A stretch of 64,000 bases of DNA, from the NCBI GenBank assembly GCA_958299035.1, contig CATQJL010000112.1:18141361-18205360 (forward strand), in the 5' to 3' direction. Origin of the DNA: Cylicocyclus nassatus. Taxonomy: Eukaryota; Nematoda; Chromadorea; Rhabditida; Strongylidae. The notes under the pieces are model-generated. The model was not told the DNA's origin, ran no database searches, and was given only the letters and a program-made list of their open reading frames with translations. The position numbers and the translations under genes are program-made. Position 1 is the first letter of the stretch, and every line of letters starts with the position of its first letter. Below are positions 12,135-22,805 of this stretch, in pieces.

Positions 12135-12796
12135 CTAAGCGTTTCCCGAATTTCGGGGAAGCTTAGAAACATTTACCAGTTCATCGCGGTATACCACCCA
12201 TTCCCTACTGGTTTTGCCATTATTGCGCTTACGTGCCTCCATCCTCAGATCATAATCGCGCTTCCTCTTTTCCACGGTTACGCTTTTTCTGACGTAAATG
12301 TCACGAAAACCAGCTGCCCGCAACAGGCGAGAGTTAGCCAAAGCCGTGCGCCAGTATGATTTTGATGGCAACACGATTTGACCAATTGAGGGCTATTATG
12401 ATCAGGCCTACCCATGCGGTACACTTCAAGCGGTGTACACTCTACTTTAAGCACTTCTAGAACATCGCTAACTTTCTTTTCAAGCTGGAGCTGTCTCTCT
12501 TGAAATCCGACGTTATCTTCTGCTTCCATCATGCCGCTGATGACAATACTTCTTGATCTTTTTTCAGCACTCAAATCAACAGCGGTGATTTTTGGCAGCT
12601 TATCACACAGTAGATCAAGCATACGATCAATTAGCGGATCACAATTCCTTTGCTTAATGCATTTGATAAGATTTTCCACCGACATGTCAGAAAAGTCATC
12701 AGCAGAAGTCTGACCACCAGCATCAACGACTCTGCGAGGAGACGTAGCGCTGAAGTCACAAACTTTCTTCATGGCACGAGAGTTTTTGGGCGCCAT
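12135..12796 (-). pseudogene. CR1 ORF1-like protein, frameshifted
   Basis: First reading frame of the CR1 element. The N-terminal part runs from 12796 and includes an acidic helix region followed by RSIVISGMMEAEDNVGF and a coiled-coil-like stretch ending in VYRMGRPDHN. This resembles the RRM-like ORF1 of nematode CR1 elements. Continuity is lost near 12370, where the sequence shifts into the frame that continues LPSKSYWRTALANSRLL and ends at 12135 after a basic segment (VEKRKRDYDLRMEARKR). Such proteins bind element RNA. Here the frame break makes it a relic. Confidence 0.7.
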
Positions 12797-12990
12797 GTGC
12801 AGATAAGAGTTCCATTTACAAGTAGGTGGAAAATCAGAGGCAATAGTATATTGAAGAATAAGATAAACGTGCCGGTCTATACAGAGTAGCTAACCAGCAA
12901 TCACGCGGCCACTCTTGGTGAAGTCGAATGAATGAATGTTTTAATTTTAATCTAATTTTAACGTCGTTTTGATGTTTTGTTTTCTTTCTA

Positions 12991-13940
12991 TTAGGTTGTC
13001 CGGAAATTAATGCCCGTTTTGAATTTCAACCGCAATAAGTCAAACACCTTTCACTCCTAAATAGGATGCAAAATACCATTTGATAGAGCAAAGCAAGCTC
13101 TACAAGAAGGCCATCTTGCTTTTGCAACAGCTCTCATCCACCTCGAGTTTCTAGCCAAAAACTAAAAAGACTCAGCAGCCCAAAAAATCGAAAAAAATCG
13201 TAACTCAGTTCACAAAAATCCTACAAAAATTCTTACTTGCTCACGTAAACACTATCCACATAAAACATCTATGTACGCCTTTGCCGTATTTTTTCCTCTG
13301 CTAGAAATCAAGAAAACGGAAATTTTCGTGCATTTGCCAAAGTGGTGCTGTGCCGTTCCCACATAAGTAGTTGTATACCACAAACCTGTAGAAGTACAGA
13401 CTTAGATTTTCAGCTCTCTACAAGCTTTATTTCTCGAGAAATACCGAACATAGCTTTCCTTAGTTAGATGGTCCAAGCTAAAATTCAAATTTCTTGAGAA
13501 CTAAAGCTAATAGAGAGCTGAGAATTTATGTTTGTACTTCTACAAGTTTGTAGTATACAACTATCTACGTGAGGACAGCACAACACGACTTTGGCGAATG
13601 CACGAAAATTTCCGTTTTCTTGATTTCTCGCAGAGGAAAAAATACGGCAAAGGCGTACATAGATGTTTTATGTGGATAGTGTTTACGTGAGCAAGTAAGA
13701 ATTTTTGTAGGATTTTTGTGGACTGAGTTACGATTTTTTTCGATTTTTCGGGCTGCTGAGTCTTTTTAGTTTTTGGCTCGAAACTCGAGGTGGGTGAGAG
13801 CTGTTGCAAAAGCAAGATGGCCTTTTTGTAGAGCTTGCTTTGCTCTATCGAATGGTACTCTGCATCCTATTTAGGAGTGAGAGGTGTTTGACTTATTGCG
13901 GTTGAAATTCAAAACGGGCATTAATTTCCGGACAACCTAA
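12991..13940. mobile_element. mariner-type full-length foldback element
   Basis: A 950-bp near-perfect palindrome: both arms of about 470 bp pair along their whole length. Ends are TTAGGTTGTCCGGAAATTAA and its reverse complement, flanked by TA at 12989-12990 and 13941-13942. TTAGGTTG-type ends and TA duplication point to the mariner family. Each arm contains a GATAGAGCAAAGCAAGCTCT motif shared with the element at 15160-15745. It inserted into hAT copy 2. Confidence 0.85.
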
Positions 13941-14315
13941 TAAATGTCAGTGGATAGTTTATTTTCTGATAAACTATTCAGTACCGCAGGCTACGACCAA
14001 AAGCGCTCGAAAGCGCCCCTACTTTCTTGATCTCTCTTCATATTTCTCATCTCTCTTAACATACATTCCGCTTACATGTTAACGTTCTGGCCTTTAGGTT
14101 AGCGTGGACGTATGAAGTGAGTAAGGTGAAGAGAGAATAGAATAATTTAAGCAGTTTTGGGCGCTTTGAGCAACGTTTAACTGGTGCCTGCATTGAACAA
14201 GCATAAAGCATCGTTTTTGGGCTTAAGGGGATATTCGTAAAAAATTGTGGGATCAAAGGGGAATTCGTTTTGAAAAACCCCATTTGCCCACCTTGTGCCG
14301 GGCCCTGTTCATGTG

Positions 14316-14904
14316 TCTTCTATATAAGGATCTATTTGGATTTGATCGATGTAGCAACTTCGATACTTTTTAGGACGTGATTTTTCGCTCCCGTTTGAGC
14401 AAGCCATCAGATTTTCCGGTATGCGAGTACACTTGCCCTCACCTAATTCAAAATCTTTCTCCTGAATGTTGCAAAAAAATTCTTCGTAATATGTTGTAGC
14501 CAAAAGCTTGCTTTATCATACTGCACATTTACCAAGTGAGAGAAGCGGTTATCATGAAGGCGTACACGAATTTCATCACGACTGCCTGCGTGCCACGACA
14601 GGCGGACTCGCCAAGATCTTGAAGGGCTGTTTTGATGCCAAAAAAGGCGATCTCGAAACTTGAGTGCCGCGTTATTAAAGGTTTGATTTATGTGTGCACT
14701 GAACTTTTCGTCTCCAAGTACTTTACTTTTGATTTTACCTGAAAAAGTACTAGGCTCCCAAACTTTTGCCCCTACCTGTACCCTCCCTGTACTATGGGAG
14801 AGTCTTACAAACTATGCGATTGAATCTTTGATGCGAAGAGTACATCCTGTGCAGATTCAAAGCCCTTCAATTTTATGGGTGGACATACGTATGAAAGTTG
14901 TCGT
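14316..14904. other. no gene recognised
   Basis: No supportable exon between hAT copy 2 and the CR1 fragment. Short open frames here lack splice or composition support. Confidence 0.35.
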
Positions 14905-15157
14905 ATTTATTTATTTATTTATTTATTATTTATTTAGAAATACACTACGCTTATGGTGCACCTTCAGAAAAAAAGCAAATTCCATCAAGCATATTACCAG
15001 CCAGTCTCAAATATAGGAAATTGTGATTGTAAAATCGAAAACATACAAAATGTTACAGATTGACTGTAATGCAGATGTTCTTTGCTTGTAGAGAAACTGA
15101 ATACCAGAAAAGAAAGTTCATACTTGCGAATCTTGCTTCTGGCATTCTCTATATATA
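14905..15157 (-). mobile_element. CR1-like 3'-end fragment
   Basis: Begins with a run of TTTA/ATTT units at 14905-14935, the same 3' tail type seen on the two larger CR1 elements. It continues for about 220 bp and breaks off where the mariner-type foldback at 15160 is inserted. No coding sequence remains. The body differs from the other CR1 tails, so it is a different subfamily. Confidence 0.55.
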
Positions 15158-15159
15158 TA

Positions 15160-15745
15160 TTAGGTTGTCTCATAATTAATGCACGTTTTTATTTGCTTGC
15201 TTCAACAAAGCAATCAGACTCAACCCAGCAAAGCGTAAGGGGTACTATTCGATAGAGCAAAGCAAGCTCTACAAGATGGCACTCATGCCTTTGCGCCATG
15301 CTCGATCCACGGAGAGTTCGAACTCAAAATCTAAAGATTTCCAAATGCCCAAAAAATCGAAAAAAAATCAGATCTTCGTCCAAATAATTTCTACGGACCT
15401 CTCACTCGCTCACATCAATACTATCGATATCTGATTGCCATATGTGCGATTGCCGTATTTTTTTTCTTGACTAGAAACTAAGAAAACGAAAATTTTCCTG
15501 ATTTTCTCAAAGCAATGCTGAGCCATTTTTGCATATGTAGTTCTATACTACAAGCCTAGATAAGCATAACTGTAGGTTTTCAGCCTATTTCGAACGGTAC
15601 TTTTCGAGAAATGTCGATTTTAGCACTGAAACTGAAACGAAAAAATCCGAAATCGAACAGTACCCCTTACCCTTTGTTGGGTTGAGTCTGGTCGCTTTGT
15701 TAAAGCAAGCAAATAAAAACGTGCATTAAGTATGAGACAACCTAA
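15160..15745. mobile_element. mariner-type foldback element
   Basis: A 586-bp palindrome with ends TTAGGTTGTCTCATAATTAA and its near reverse complement, flanked by TA at 15158-15159 and 15746-15747. It shares the GATAGAGCAAAGCAAGCTCT motif with the 950-bp element at 12991 but differs at the termini, so it is a sister family. Confidence 0.85.
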
Positions 15746-15785
15746 TATAAAGCAGAAAATCTGTGAGTTTGTTTGTGCGCATTCG

Positions 15786-15911
15786 GGTGCAGGTTGTGCA
15801 GACTGTGCAGGGTGTGCAGGGTGTGCAGGGTGTGCCAGGATGTGCAGGGTATGCAGGGTGTGCAGGGTGTGCAGGGTGTGCAGGTTGTGCAGGTTGTGCA
15901 GGGTGTGCAGG
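15786..15911. repeat. 9-bp minisatellite, GTGCAGGGT unit
   Basis: About 14 tandem units of GTGCAGGGT with variants (GTGCAGGTT, GTGCAGACT). Because the unit is a multiple of three it leaves several frames open, giving spurious Cys-Arg-Val or Pro-Ala-His repeat proteins. It ends a few bases before a Helitron-like 3' end. Confidence 0.9.
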
Positions 15912-15947
15912 GGGTAAGTGAATATGCTGATTCGAATGCATTATTAC

Positions 15948-15979
15948 AGGACCGGGCGGAGCCGGGTTTGCCAGCTCGT
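15948..15979 (+). mobile_element. Helitron-like 3' end fragment
   Basis: Contains CGGGCGGAGCCGGGTTTGCC followed by AGCTCG, a mutated form of the AGCCGGGTAAGCCAGCTAG terminus found on the complete copies in this window. No matching 5' end nearby. Confidence 0.5.
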
Positions 15980-17079
15980 ATTGCAATATTCTGGCATCAA
16001 AATTCACGTGCACAGTTAAAGCTTGCGCGAAAACATGGACGCTAGCTTGTAGACCTGCTTTCCTTTATTGAATTGCATATATAGCATTGAATGTGAGAGG
16101 TGAGTAGATCATAATCGCCCAACTGAGCCCATATGACAGAAAATGAAGAAAGTCTTAAATTTTACAGGAGAAATCATGTCGGTTGACATTGCATCATCAG
16201 TGCAGATATAGCATTTTGCTCTCTTTGATAACTTGAAAAAACTTTGATTTGCTAAGCAACTATGTAGCGTAGCATTCATTTGAAGGAGAAACAGTGTGTG
16301 TAAACACTCCGCTTGCTATAAATCTGTCTCTATTTTATATAATGAAGGTTCTCCTTTGAGCGAATTGCCACACAGTCAAGGCTATTGACCGGCTACAGAC
16401 TGAAACAAACAAGTAAGAGCTAACCATGTGTCCAAATTACTTTGACAAAGATCTTCTAAAGCTGAATGATGTAAAATATAGGCATATGTGTCTCACAACT
16501 ATTTTGTAGCTTATGGACTCCTCTTTCAAACGGTCTACCTCCATACACATTTATTCAAAGTGATTTCCTTTTTCAACGATATTTTCACAATTTTTTGAAA
16601 ACTGGTGAGTTGCTTTTTGGATCGTTCTCGTTGAAATTCTTTTCGAAATTACCAAAAATGATCTCGACATTAATTGATTCATGAAATTCCGTGCAGCTTT
16701 CAATCCGTATAATCGATCCGTGCTTAGTCCTTCGAATCAGTCATTTATAATCAATAGCTGGCATAGCCGACTCCACCCGCATAGAGGATTTAACTTGTTC
16801 AACAAGACGCAAAATTGACAAACTTTTGAAGCTCAACTCACTGCGTTTTGAAATTTTTCTACTTCTCGTGCAGCACCTAGTAGACTTCTGAATCGCATCT
16901 CATTGAATTATTGTATCTCACCCACGGTGGAGTAGAAATGAGTTTTACGCTATTGTTTACAAGTTGAATGTAATTTGATAGCATTGATAAGCAGGGTCAA
17001 GCAAGGGCTGTGGCACACGATCGCTGGTTACGACCCCCCCTGATTGCTGTCTCAATAAGACCCCCCCCCCTGAACTATA
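15980..17079. other. no gene recognised
   Basis: AT-rich sequence. I found no exon with consistent splice sites. A C-rich pair of runs at 17032-17072 precedes the Helitron. Confidence 0.4.
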
Positions 17080-17496
17080 TCTTATATATAAAGCTGAATG
17101 TCTGTTTGTATGTATGTCTGTCTGTCTGTCTGTATGTGTGTACGTATGTTTCGAATAGAAAATTCCATTTCTGAACCGATCGGGACCAAACTTAGCACAC
17201 ATACACTTCGGGCCCCGGCGGGTGTCATAGGCTACTTTTCGTCATCGATCGATAATCGAGCATGCTGATCACCCCCGTGGGGGTGATCAGCACGCTCGAT
17301 TACACCCCTCTGCCAAATTCCAGCCCCCTAGCTCAAATTTTGCAAAAAATCGATAAAATCGATATCGATCGATACGAAAAGTAGCCTATGACACCCGCCG
17401 GGGCCCGAAGTGTATGTGTGCCAAGTTTGGTCCGGATCGGTTAAGAAATGAAATTTTCTATTCGGAACATACGGCGGAGCCGGGTAAGCCAGCTAG
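17080..17496 (+). mobile_element. non-autonomous Helitron with internal palindrome
   Basis: Starts TCTTATATATAAAGCTGAAT with a TGTC-rich stretch and ends GCCGGGTAAGCCAGCTAG. It is flanked by A and T, as expected for Helitron insertion between A and T. Inside, about 100 bp near the 5' end (17146-17250) is repeated in inverted orientation near the 3' end (17355-17475), so most of the 417 bp can fold back. No Rep/helicase coding sequence. Confidence 0.8.
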
Positions 17497-17880
17497 TAGG
17501 TAATATAGCATTATCAGAGTTGAGAAAGAGGTCAGGCACAAGTCTTTCGAAACCCCTCCCCCTCCCATGAAAGCCCTCAAACGACTCCTTCTTCCTCCTC
17601 TTAACCTCTGGACCTCAAAGTGTGACATTCTGGAGGACACCATCTTTTTCTAGAGAGTCTTCAGATTTCTGAGAGCTGTACGCCCGATTTTCTGTGACTG
17701 CTCTTTACAATCACACGTATTTTGACGGCTGATTTTGATTTGAATGGGCATATTGAAAGGGCCATAATTTTCTTATGGGTGGGGCGTTCCGCTCCAAATT
17801 TCCAATGTAGCAAGAAGAAGCTATGTGCTCAATAATCATACCAGCAATGGAGTGCTTTCTGGATTTTGAAGGCAAGTTAA

Positions 17881-17947
17881 GGGGATTGCGGCACACCCCC
17901 TTAAAAGCTGCGGCAGCCGCAGCTTTTGAGGGGGTGTGCCGCACCCC
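17881..17947. repeat. near-perfect GC-rich palindrome
   Basis: Two arms of about 33 bp meet at a GCCGCAGC/GCTGCGGC centre with three mismatches. It could form a long hairpin and is much more GC-rich than its flanks. The outer GTGCGGCAC word recurs near 18435-18450 as GTGCCGCACCCC. It could be a minimal foldback element or a hairpin-forming repeat. Confidence 0.7.
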
Positions 17948-19237
17948 ATTAACTATATAAAAAAACATTTTTAGCGGACGATATTTATATGAATCGATAG
18001 CCTAAACCTTGTAGATTCCATAGGACTGTTTGGAGCCTGATTCGTCTTCTTAGCTCTAAGTAATATTTGGTGAAAGCACAGCGATCAAAAGCGAAAAATG
18101 GAAAAAACGAGATTTTGGTTGGCTTCTAATTCCACAGTTTGCAAGCCTTTTGAAGCGGGATTCCTGAGGTGGACAAAGAAAAAGTAGTGCTTTGTCTTGA
18201 GTGCAAAAACGGGTAGCTGATTCACCTTTGAAACAAAGTTAACCATGTTGGAATTTGACCATTTCATTTAGGTAGCCTAATATCTTGAATCTTTAGAATT
18301 CGCTCACACTTTGTCTACAGAGGTTAATTGACATGCTAATTATGGATATGATACGAATATCATGTTATCACTATTATCAGATTACCCAACTACGACCACC
18401 TCCCCTTTTGACTCCTCAATACGACCCCCAGGTGTGGCGTGCCGCACCCCACGCTTGACCCTGTTGATAAGGGTTCATTTTTTCCGAAATCGACAGTCGA
18501 AAATGTTTGTGTGCGAGTTCAAGGCCAATTGGTCTACACAAAAGTTTCTATTAAGAACACACTAACTAACAATTTACCAACACTCAGCTTTTAACAAAGG
18601 TATGCACAATGAAAGGCTAAAAGGTATAGGCGTTTCCCATGCCTATAGCGGGCGTGGTCCTGCAGATATTTGAACACGTTGAAAAACTTGGTTGAACCTT
18701 CACATTAGAGCACTGGTTTTTGTAATCTCTAGCTACCAGAAACTGCCACGCGCATACGTTGGCAAACGTCAACAAAGCTCCACCCACTATACTGTCGGGA
18801 ATCGACGATACCTTTCTACCTTTTTAAGTCTGAGATAACAAAAAAATTTGAGTCAAAGTTTACCGACTTAATTTTTAGACACACGATACTTGATCATTTT
18901 TATCTGTGAAAGTAGCTAGACGCAGTCAATCGTGAGTGTTACATCTCTCTAATACACTTTCGAATTCGTCCGCTCATTGTTGACCACACAAGTGCTTTGT
19001 AAACATAGCTTTGCCAATGATTCTCCATCAGCACTCAGACATGCCCTAATTTGCCTAACATTACACTTTAAAAGACATCAGTTTTTTCGTTGTTTAATGC
19101 CATAACTCGATGCATGTCTCTCTTTGCCATTATCGACTTTCCGCAGAAATGATCACACATAGCAATCAAGTATACGGTAAGTAATAAGCGCACAGTACCT
19201 GTGATTTCTCCTTCTGCACCGCCATTATTATTGTTGA
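17948..19237. other. no gene recognised
   Basis: No supportable exon, RNA gene or complete transposon. Unique-looking AT-rich sequence. Confidence 0.35.
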
Positions 19238-19716
19238 CTAACTTGCTTACCCGGCTCCGCCCGGCCCTGTCAAAACACTATGTCAAAGAACACTATCCCT
19301 ATTCCTGTACGAACCTTTCCCTGTGCCCACGCCTACATGCCAAATCACTATTCCCGCTGTTTTAGTACTCAGCATGCTCGATTACCCCTTGTGCAAACTC
19401 CCAGCCCCGCAAGTCAAACTTTGCAAAAAAATCGATAAAATCGATAAAAGTAATCGATAATCCTAAAAACTAATATTGTATTCGGAATCCCCATGCTCGG
19501 TTACCCCCCTGTGCCAACTCCCAGCCCCGTAGGCAAACTCTGGAAAAAAATCGATATCGATCGATAACGAAAAGTAGCATATGAAACCCGCCGGGGCCCG
19601 AAGTGTATGTGTGCCAAGTTCGGTCCGGATCGGTTCAGAAATAAAAATTTCTATTCGTAACATACGTACATACAGACAGACAGACATACAAACAGACATT
19701 CAGCTTTATATATAAG
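19238..19716 (-). mobile_element. non-autonomous Helitron, minus strand
   Basis: Reads as the reverse complement of the other Helitrons. CTAACTTGCTTACCCGGCTC at the left is the 3' terminus and CAGCTTTATATATAAG at the right is the 5' terminus. The middle carries two diverged copies of an internal unit of about 120 bp with ATCGATAAAATCGAT and CTCCCAGCCCCG words. No protein coding. Confidence 0.75.
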
Positions 19717-21842
19717 TAGCAGTAGTGGTAGCGCAATAATTTGTTTGATTGCGGCACTGTTGTGTCAAGGCCACCCGCAGACTATATGCCAGACCTGCGT
19801 TGAAGGCATGTCTCTCAAATGTGGGGTTGCGCGGATCCAAAAACTTGAGAATAGTATGCTAGAATTTCTTGCTTCGCAACCACCATTCACCACTTTAACC
19901 AAGACTTTGTCTGCTCGATAAGGAGTATGAGATTTTGAAGCAGACTGAATACTCGTTTTTCAAAACGAAGGTCTCATAGTCACGATCGACATCTCGATTC
20001 CGACTTCTACATAGTTTTATCAGTCATTCTCAAGTGAGCTGGATAAAGTAGTGTTAAACGCACAACCCAAATGGTTCGTGTGCTCTTGATGAGTTTGTCA
20101 GAAACACCTCTCATATCCTATCCTTATTCTAAGTGCAATTAGAGCGGTTTCGTGACAATATGGTGAAAACGATACTTTCGTTCGGCATTAAGATAACACT
20201 CTAAAGATACTTCCGGCGACAGATATGATATTTAATTATCATCTTGATTTGATTGAGAGGACGACGAACTCTGCTCCAGTTATAGTAACATTATAACTCT
20301 TTAATGAGTGTTTGAATCTAACAGACGACACCTCCATTGCAAAGATATGAGAAGAAAGAGTCATTACCTCCAAAACTACCATTGTTTACGTCCTTTAAGG
20401 TCAACACTGTACTTGTCTTTTTAGTGTATCAGAGTAAGTCATTCCAGTCTGCAATGCGCAAGAAAGGTTTTTGGCTTGCTTACAAAAGCCGCGACGATTC
20501 TTTTTAATCTTCTATCTCCTCCACAATAAGAAAATATATGAAAGATAGGTAGTCTAATCGGACTCGTACTTACCTTTAATACTTAAACGTTTCCAATTGT
20601 CGTGTCCCTTCGCTCTTGTTTGATAATCTAAAGGTTGCAAGTTAAACCGATTTTTCTATTTTCTGACCTACAAAGCAGCGTATTTTTCTTTCTCGTTCGT
20701 TAGCTGACATTTCTTATTAAATGTCTACAGATCTCGCATTTTATTAGGCTGTTGCATAAGTTCTGCCCGATTTTTTTGCCTTATGTTTGAAGCAACTGTT
20801 CTAGGAAAATTTCATCTCTAATGCATTATTGTTAGTATCATTAGAAAGTGCTTTTCTTGCACTTTCTAAGGCATATCGAATCTCAATAAATTTCTTAGTG
20901 TAAGAGATTTCAGGCCTAAAATCTAAAATTGGCCGAGATACGTTCTCACTACGCATACGCATGAGTTCAGTTTCATGAAGAAAACGTCTTGCCAATGAAA
21001 TTTATTGTCAAACATTAATTTCTGTATAGATGTTTTACAAGCAATAACTTTCTGCGAAGAGGTAATCGACGACTTCAAAATTGGAGTTGCTAGGGTAAAG
21101 CAAGGACTAGCAAAGACCATCCACCAATTTCTTTTCGGCGCTCACGTCAATTGTAAAATTTTCGTAATTCGTAAATAGGCATGCACACCAGCCCTGAAGC
21201 GATGTCAAAAGATAGCTTCTTTTTTGTTCGGTCAAAGAAATCTCTCGGGGACGCAGACCTTATGGACTCTTTTATGGTGCAAAATAATTTACGAAAAATT
21301 CTCTATCAATCCATTGTTAGACAAGACGCCTGTCAATACTCATAAGTGAGCATTGCCATGTCAAAAAAGACAGGTTTGAAAGCTGTAAAGGTTTAAAGTT
21401 CTTGCTTCTTCCCTAACGAGGATTTTCGCAGGTTTCAATATGTATCTGATAGCCAAGGAATTGCACAGTACACAAACTAAGATCTTGGAAAAAAGATGAC
21501 TTTGAAAAAAGTTATAACACTTTAAATTCAAAAAATTCAAAGACAGACAAAACTTATGCAGCAATCTAATAGTTGTAATTCGCAGCACTTTGCTGGAGTA
21601 ACTGGCTTGCCAAAAGAATGCAGAATGAAATTAAAAAAACGTACGATAAACATCACCATCCGTTACAGCGATAATATCGGTTTGACAGAACCTTGCGCGT
21701 GCTGAGACCCACAGCGAGCAAGCGTCGTGTGTTCGCGACGCGTGCTGAGCGGAATGTAAAGGTCGGTAGTCTGTGCTCGCCTCCGTGGCGTTGCTGCCAC
21801 TGTGGGAGAGACTAAAGTGAAAAGGCAGAACTCTTTCTTAGG
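19717..21842. other. no gene recognised
   Basis: Over 2 kb without a recognisable gene or transposon end. Minus-strand open stretches at 20801-21120 and 21361-21588 have no clear splice context or similarity I recognise. Confidence 0.3.
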
Positions 21843-22684
21843 CTGGGTCCATACTGATTTTCATGTTCCGGAACTGTTCCAGAACTGTGGTGCATGCGCT
21901 GCAACCGCCCCGCACGCATTTTGAACGGCGGGAGTTGGAGAATTTTAACCGTTTTCAACAGCTTTTGTTACAGAATCCTCTCATTTTGGGTTTAATCCTC
22001 TATCCCGCCTCTCCCTGTGGTGAGAAAAGCTGTGAACTCGAAGCGGAATTGAGGAATAAACATTGTTCTTCTCTAATTATCCGGACCATGCACATAAAAG
22101 AAAATAGCGTTCTCTTTTCGGCTCCGCTTCAAGTTCGCAGCTTTTTTCATCGCTAGAAGAAGCGGGGTAGAAGAGAGAACAGAGAAGCAACGATATGAAA
22201 AAGGAAAGTGGCTGAGAATGCCAAAAAGAAATTCATCAGAAAACAGAGGAAGAGCAAAGCTCCCATTTCCACATTTTCGGAATGTCCGCATGTCCTAATC
22301 CGAGATAGATGTCTTACGCAATGGAAACTCCAGAAATAAATGGATAGGTTTGAGCAGAAAGAAAACAAAGAGAGAATGGACAAGCGCATGAACAGACATC
22401 TTGTCGGATACGCAGAGCAGAAAAGCGTCATTCCTCAACCATGCTTCGAGTTCGAAGTTCTGCTGATCAAAAAGGGAAGCGGAGTAGAGGAATAAGGCCA
22501 AAATGAGAGGAATCTGGAAGAAAAACCGCAAACCGCTGAAAATGCTCAATATTCTTCAACTCCCGCCGTTTAAAAAAGCATGCGAGGCAGTTGCAGCGCA
22601 TGCAGCACAATTCCGGAACAGTTCCAGCACAGTTCGGGACTGTGCGGGAACAGCTCCTGAATACGGGAATCAGTATGAACCCAG
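21843..22684. mobile_element. foldback element, CTGGGTCCATACTG ends
   Basis: Left end CTGGGTCCATACTGATTTTC and right end GAATCAGTATGAACCCAG are inverted repeats. The inner arms also match (GTTCCGGAACTGTTCCAG, TGCAGCGCATGC). At about 22694-22805 a second left-end-like sequence (GCGTCCATATTGATCTCG) follows directly, so a second partial copy abuts it. A right-end fragment occurs at about 52180-52440. The multiple overlapping reading frames here are palindrome artefacts. Confidence 0.65.
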
Positions 22685-22805
22685 TCTCAGGGTCTTTAGG
22701 CTTTGCGTCCATATTGATCTCGAAGTCCGGGAACAGTTCCAGCGCAGCGCTCAGTTCGCGGGTTGTGCTGGAACTGTGCCCGAAATTCCAGTACGACCGC
22801 AGCCT

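Larger units (their letters stand above)
8789..12900 (-). mobile_element. CR1-like non-LTR retrotransposon, degenerate
   Basis: Read on the minus strand this has a nucleic-acid-binding first reading frame (12796 to 12135), an AP-endonuclease (12105 to 11041), reverse transcriptase pieces and a C-terminal domain (10919 to 9781). A long 3' region ends in an (AAAT)n-type tail at 8789-8812. This order and the short-repeat 3' end match CR1-clade elements. It is dead: the first frame is shifted near 12370, the polymerase region is shifted and has lost its catalytic core, and no continuous ORF2 remains. It lies inside hAT copy 2. Confidence 0.85.
7764..14307. mobile_element. hAT-like transposon, copy 2, interrupted by other elements
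   Basis: Same family as 2462-3704 but inverted. It starts CAGGGCCCGGCACGAGG and ends with the reverse complement at 14307. It is flanked by a perfect 8-bp direct repeat TTCATGTG at 7756-7763 and 14308-14315. Remaining hAT sequence lies at 7764 to about 8788 and about 13943 to 14307. The 5 kb between is accounted for mainly by a CR1 retrotransposon (8789 to about 12900) and a mariner-type foldback (12991-13940). The insertion order is therefore hAT first, then CR1 and foldback. Confidence 0.85.

Noticed and set aside
15726..16045. Pro-Ala-His and Cys-Arg-Val repeat proteins
   Set aside because: They are frames through a 9-bp minisatellite; the unit length keeps them open.
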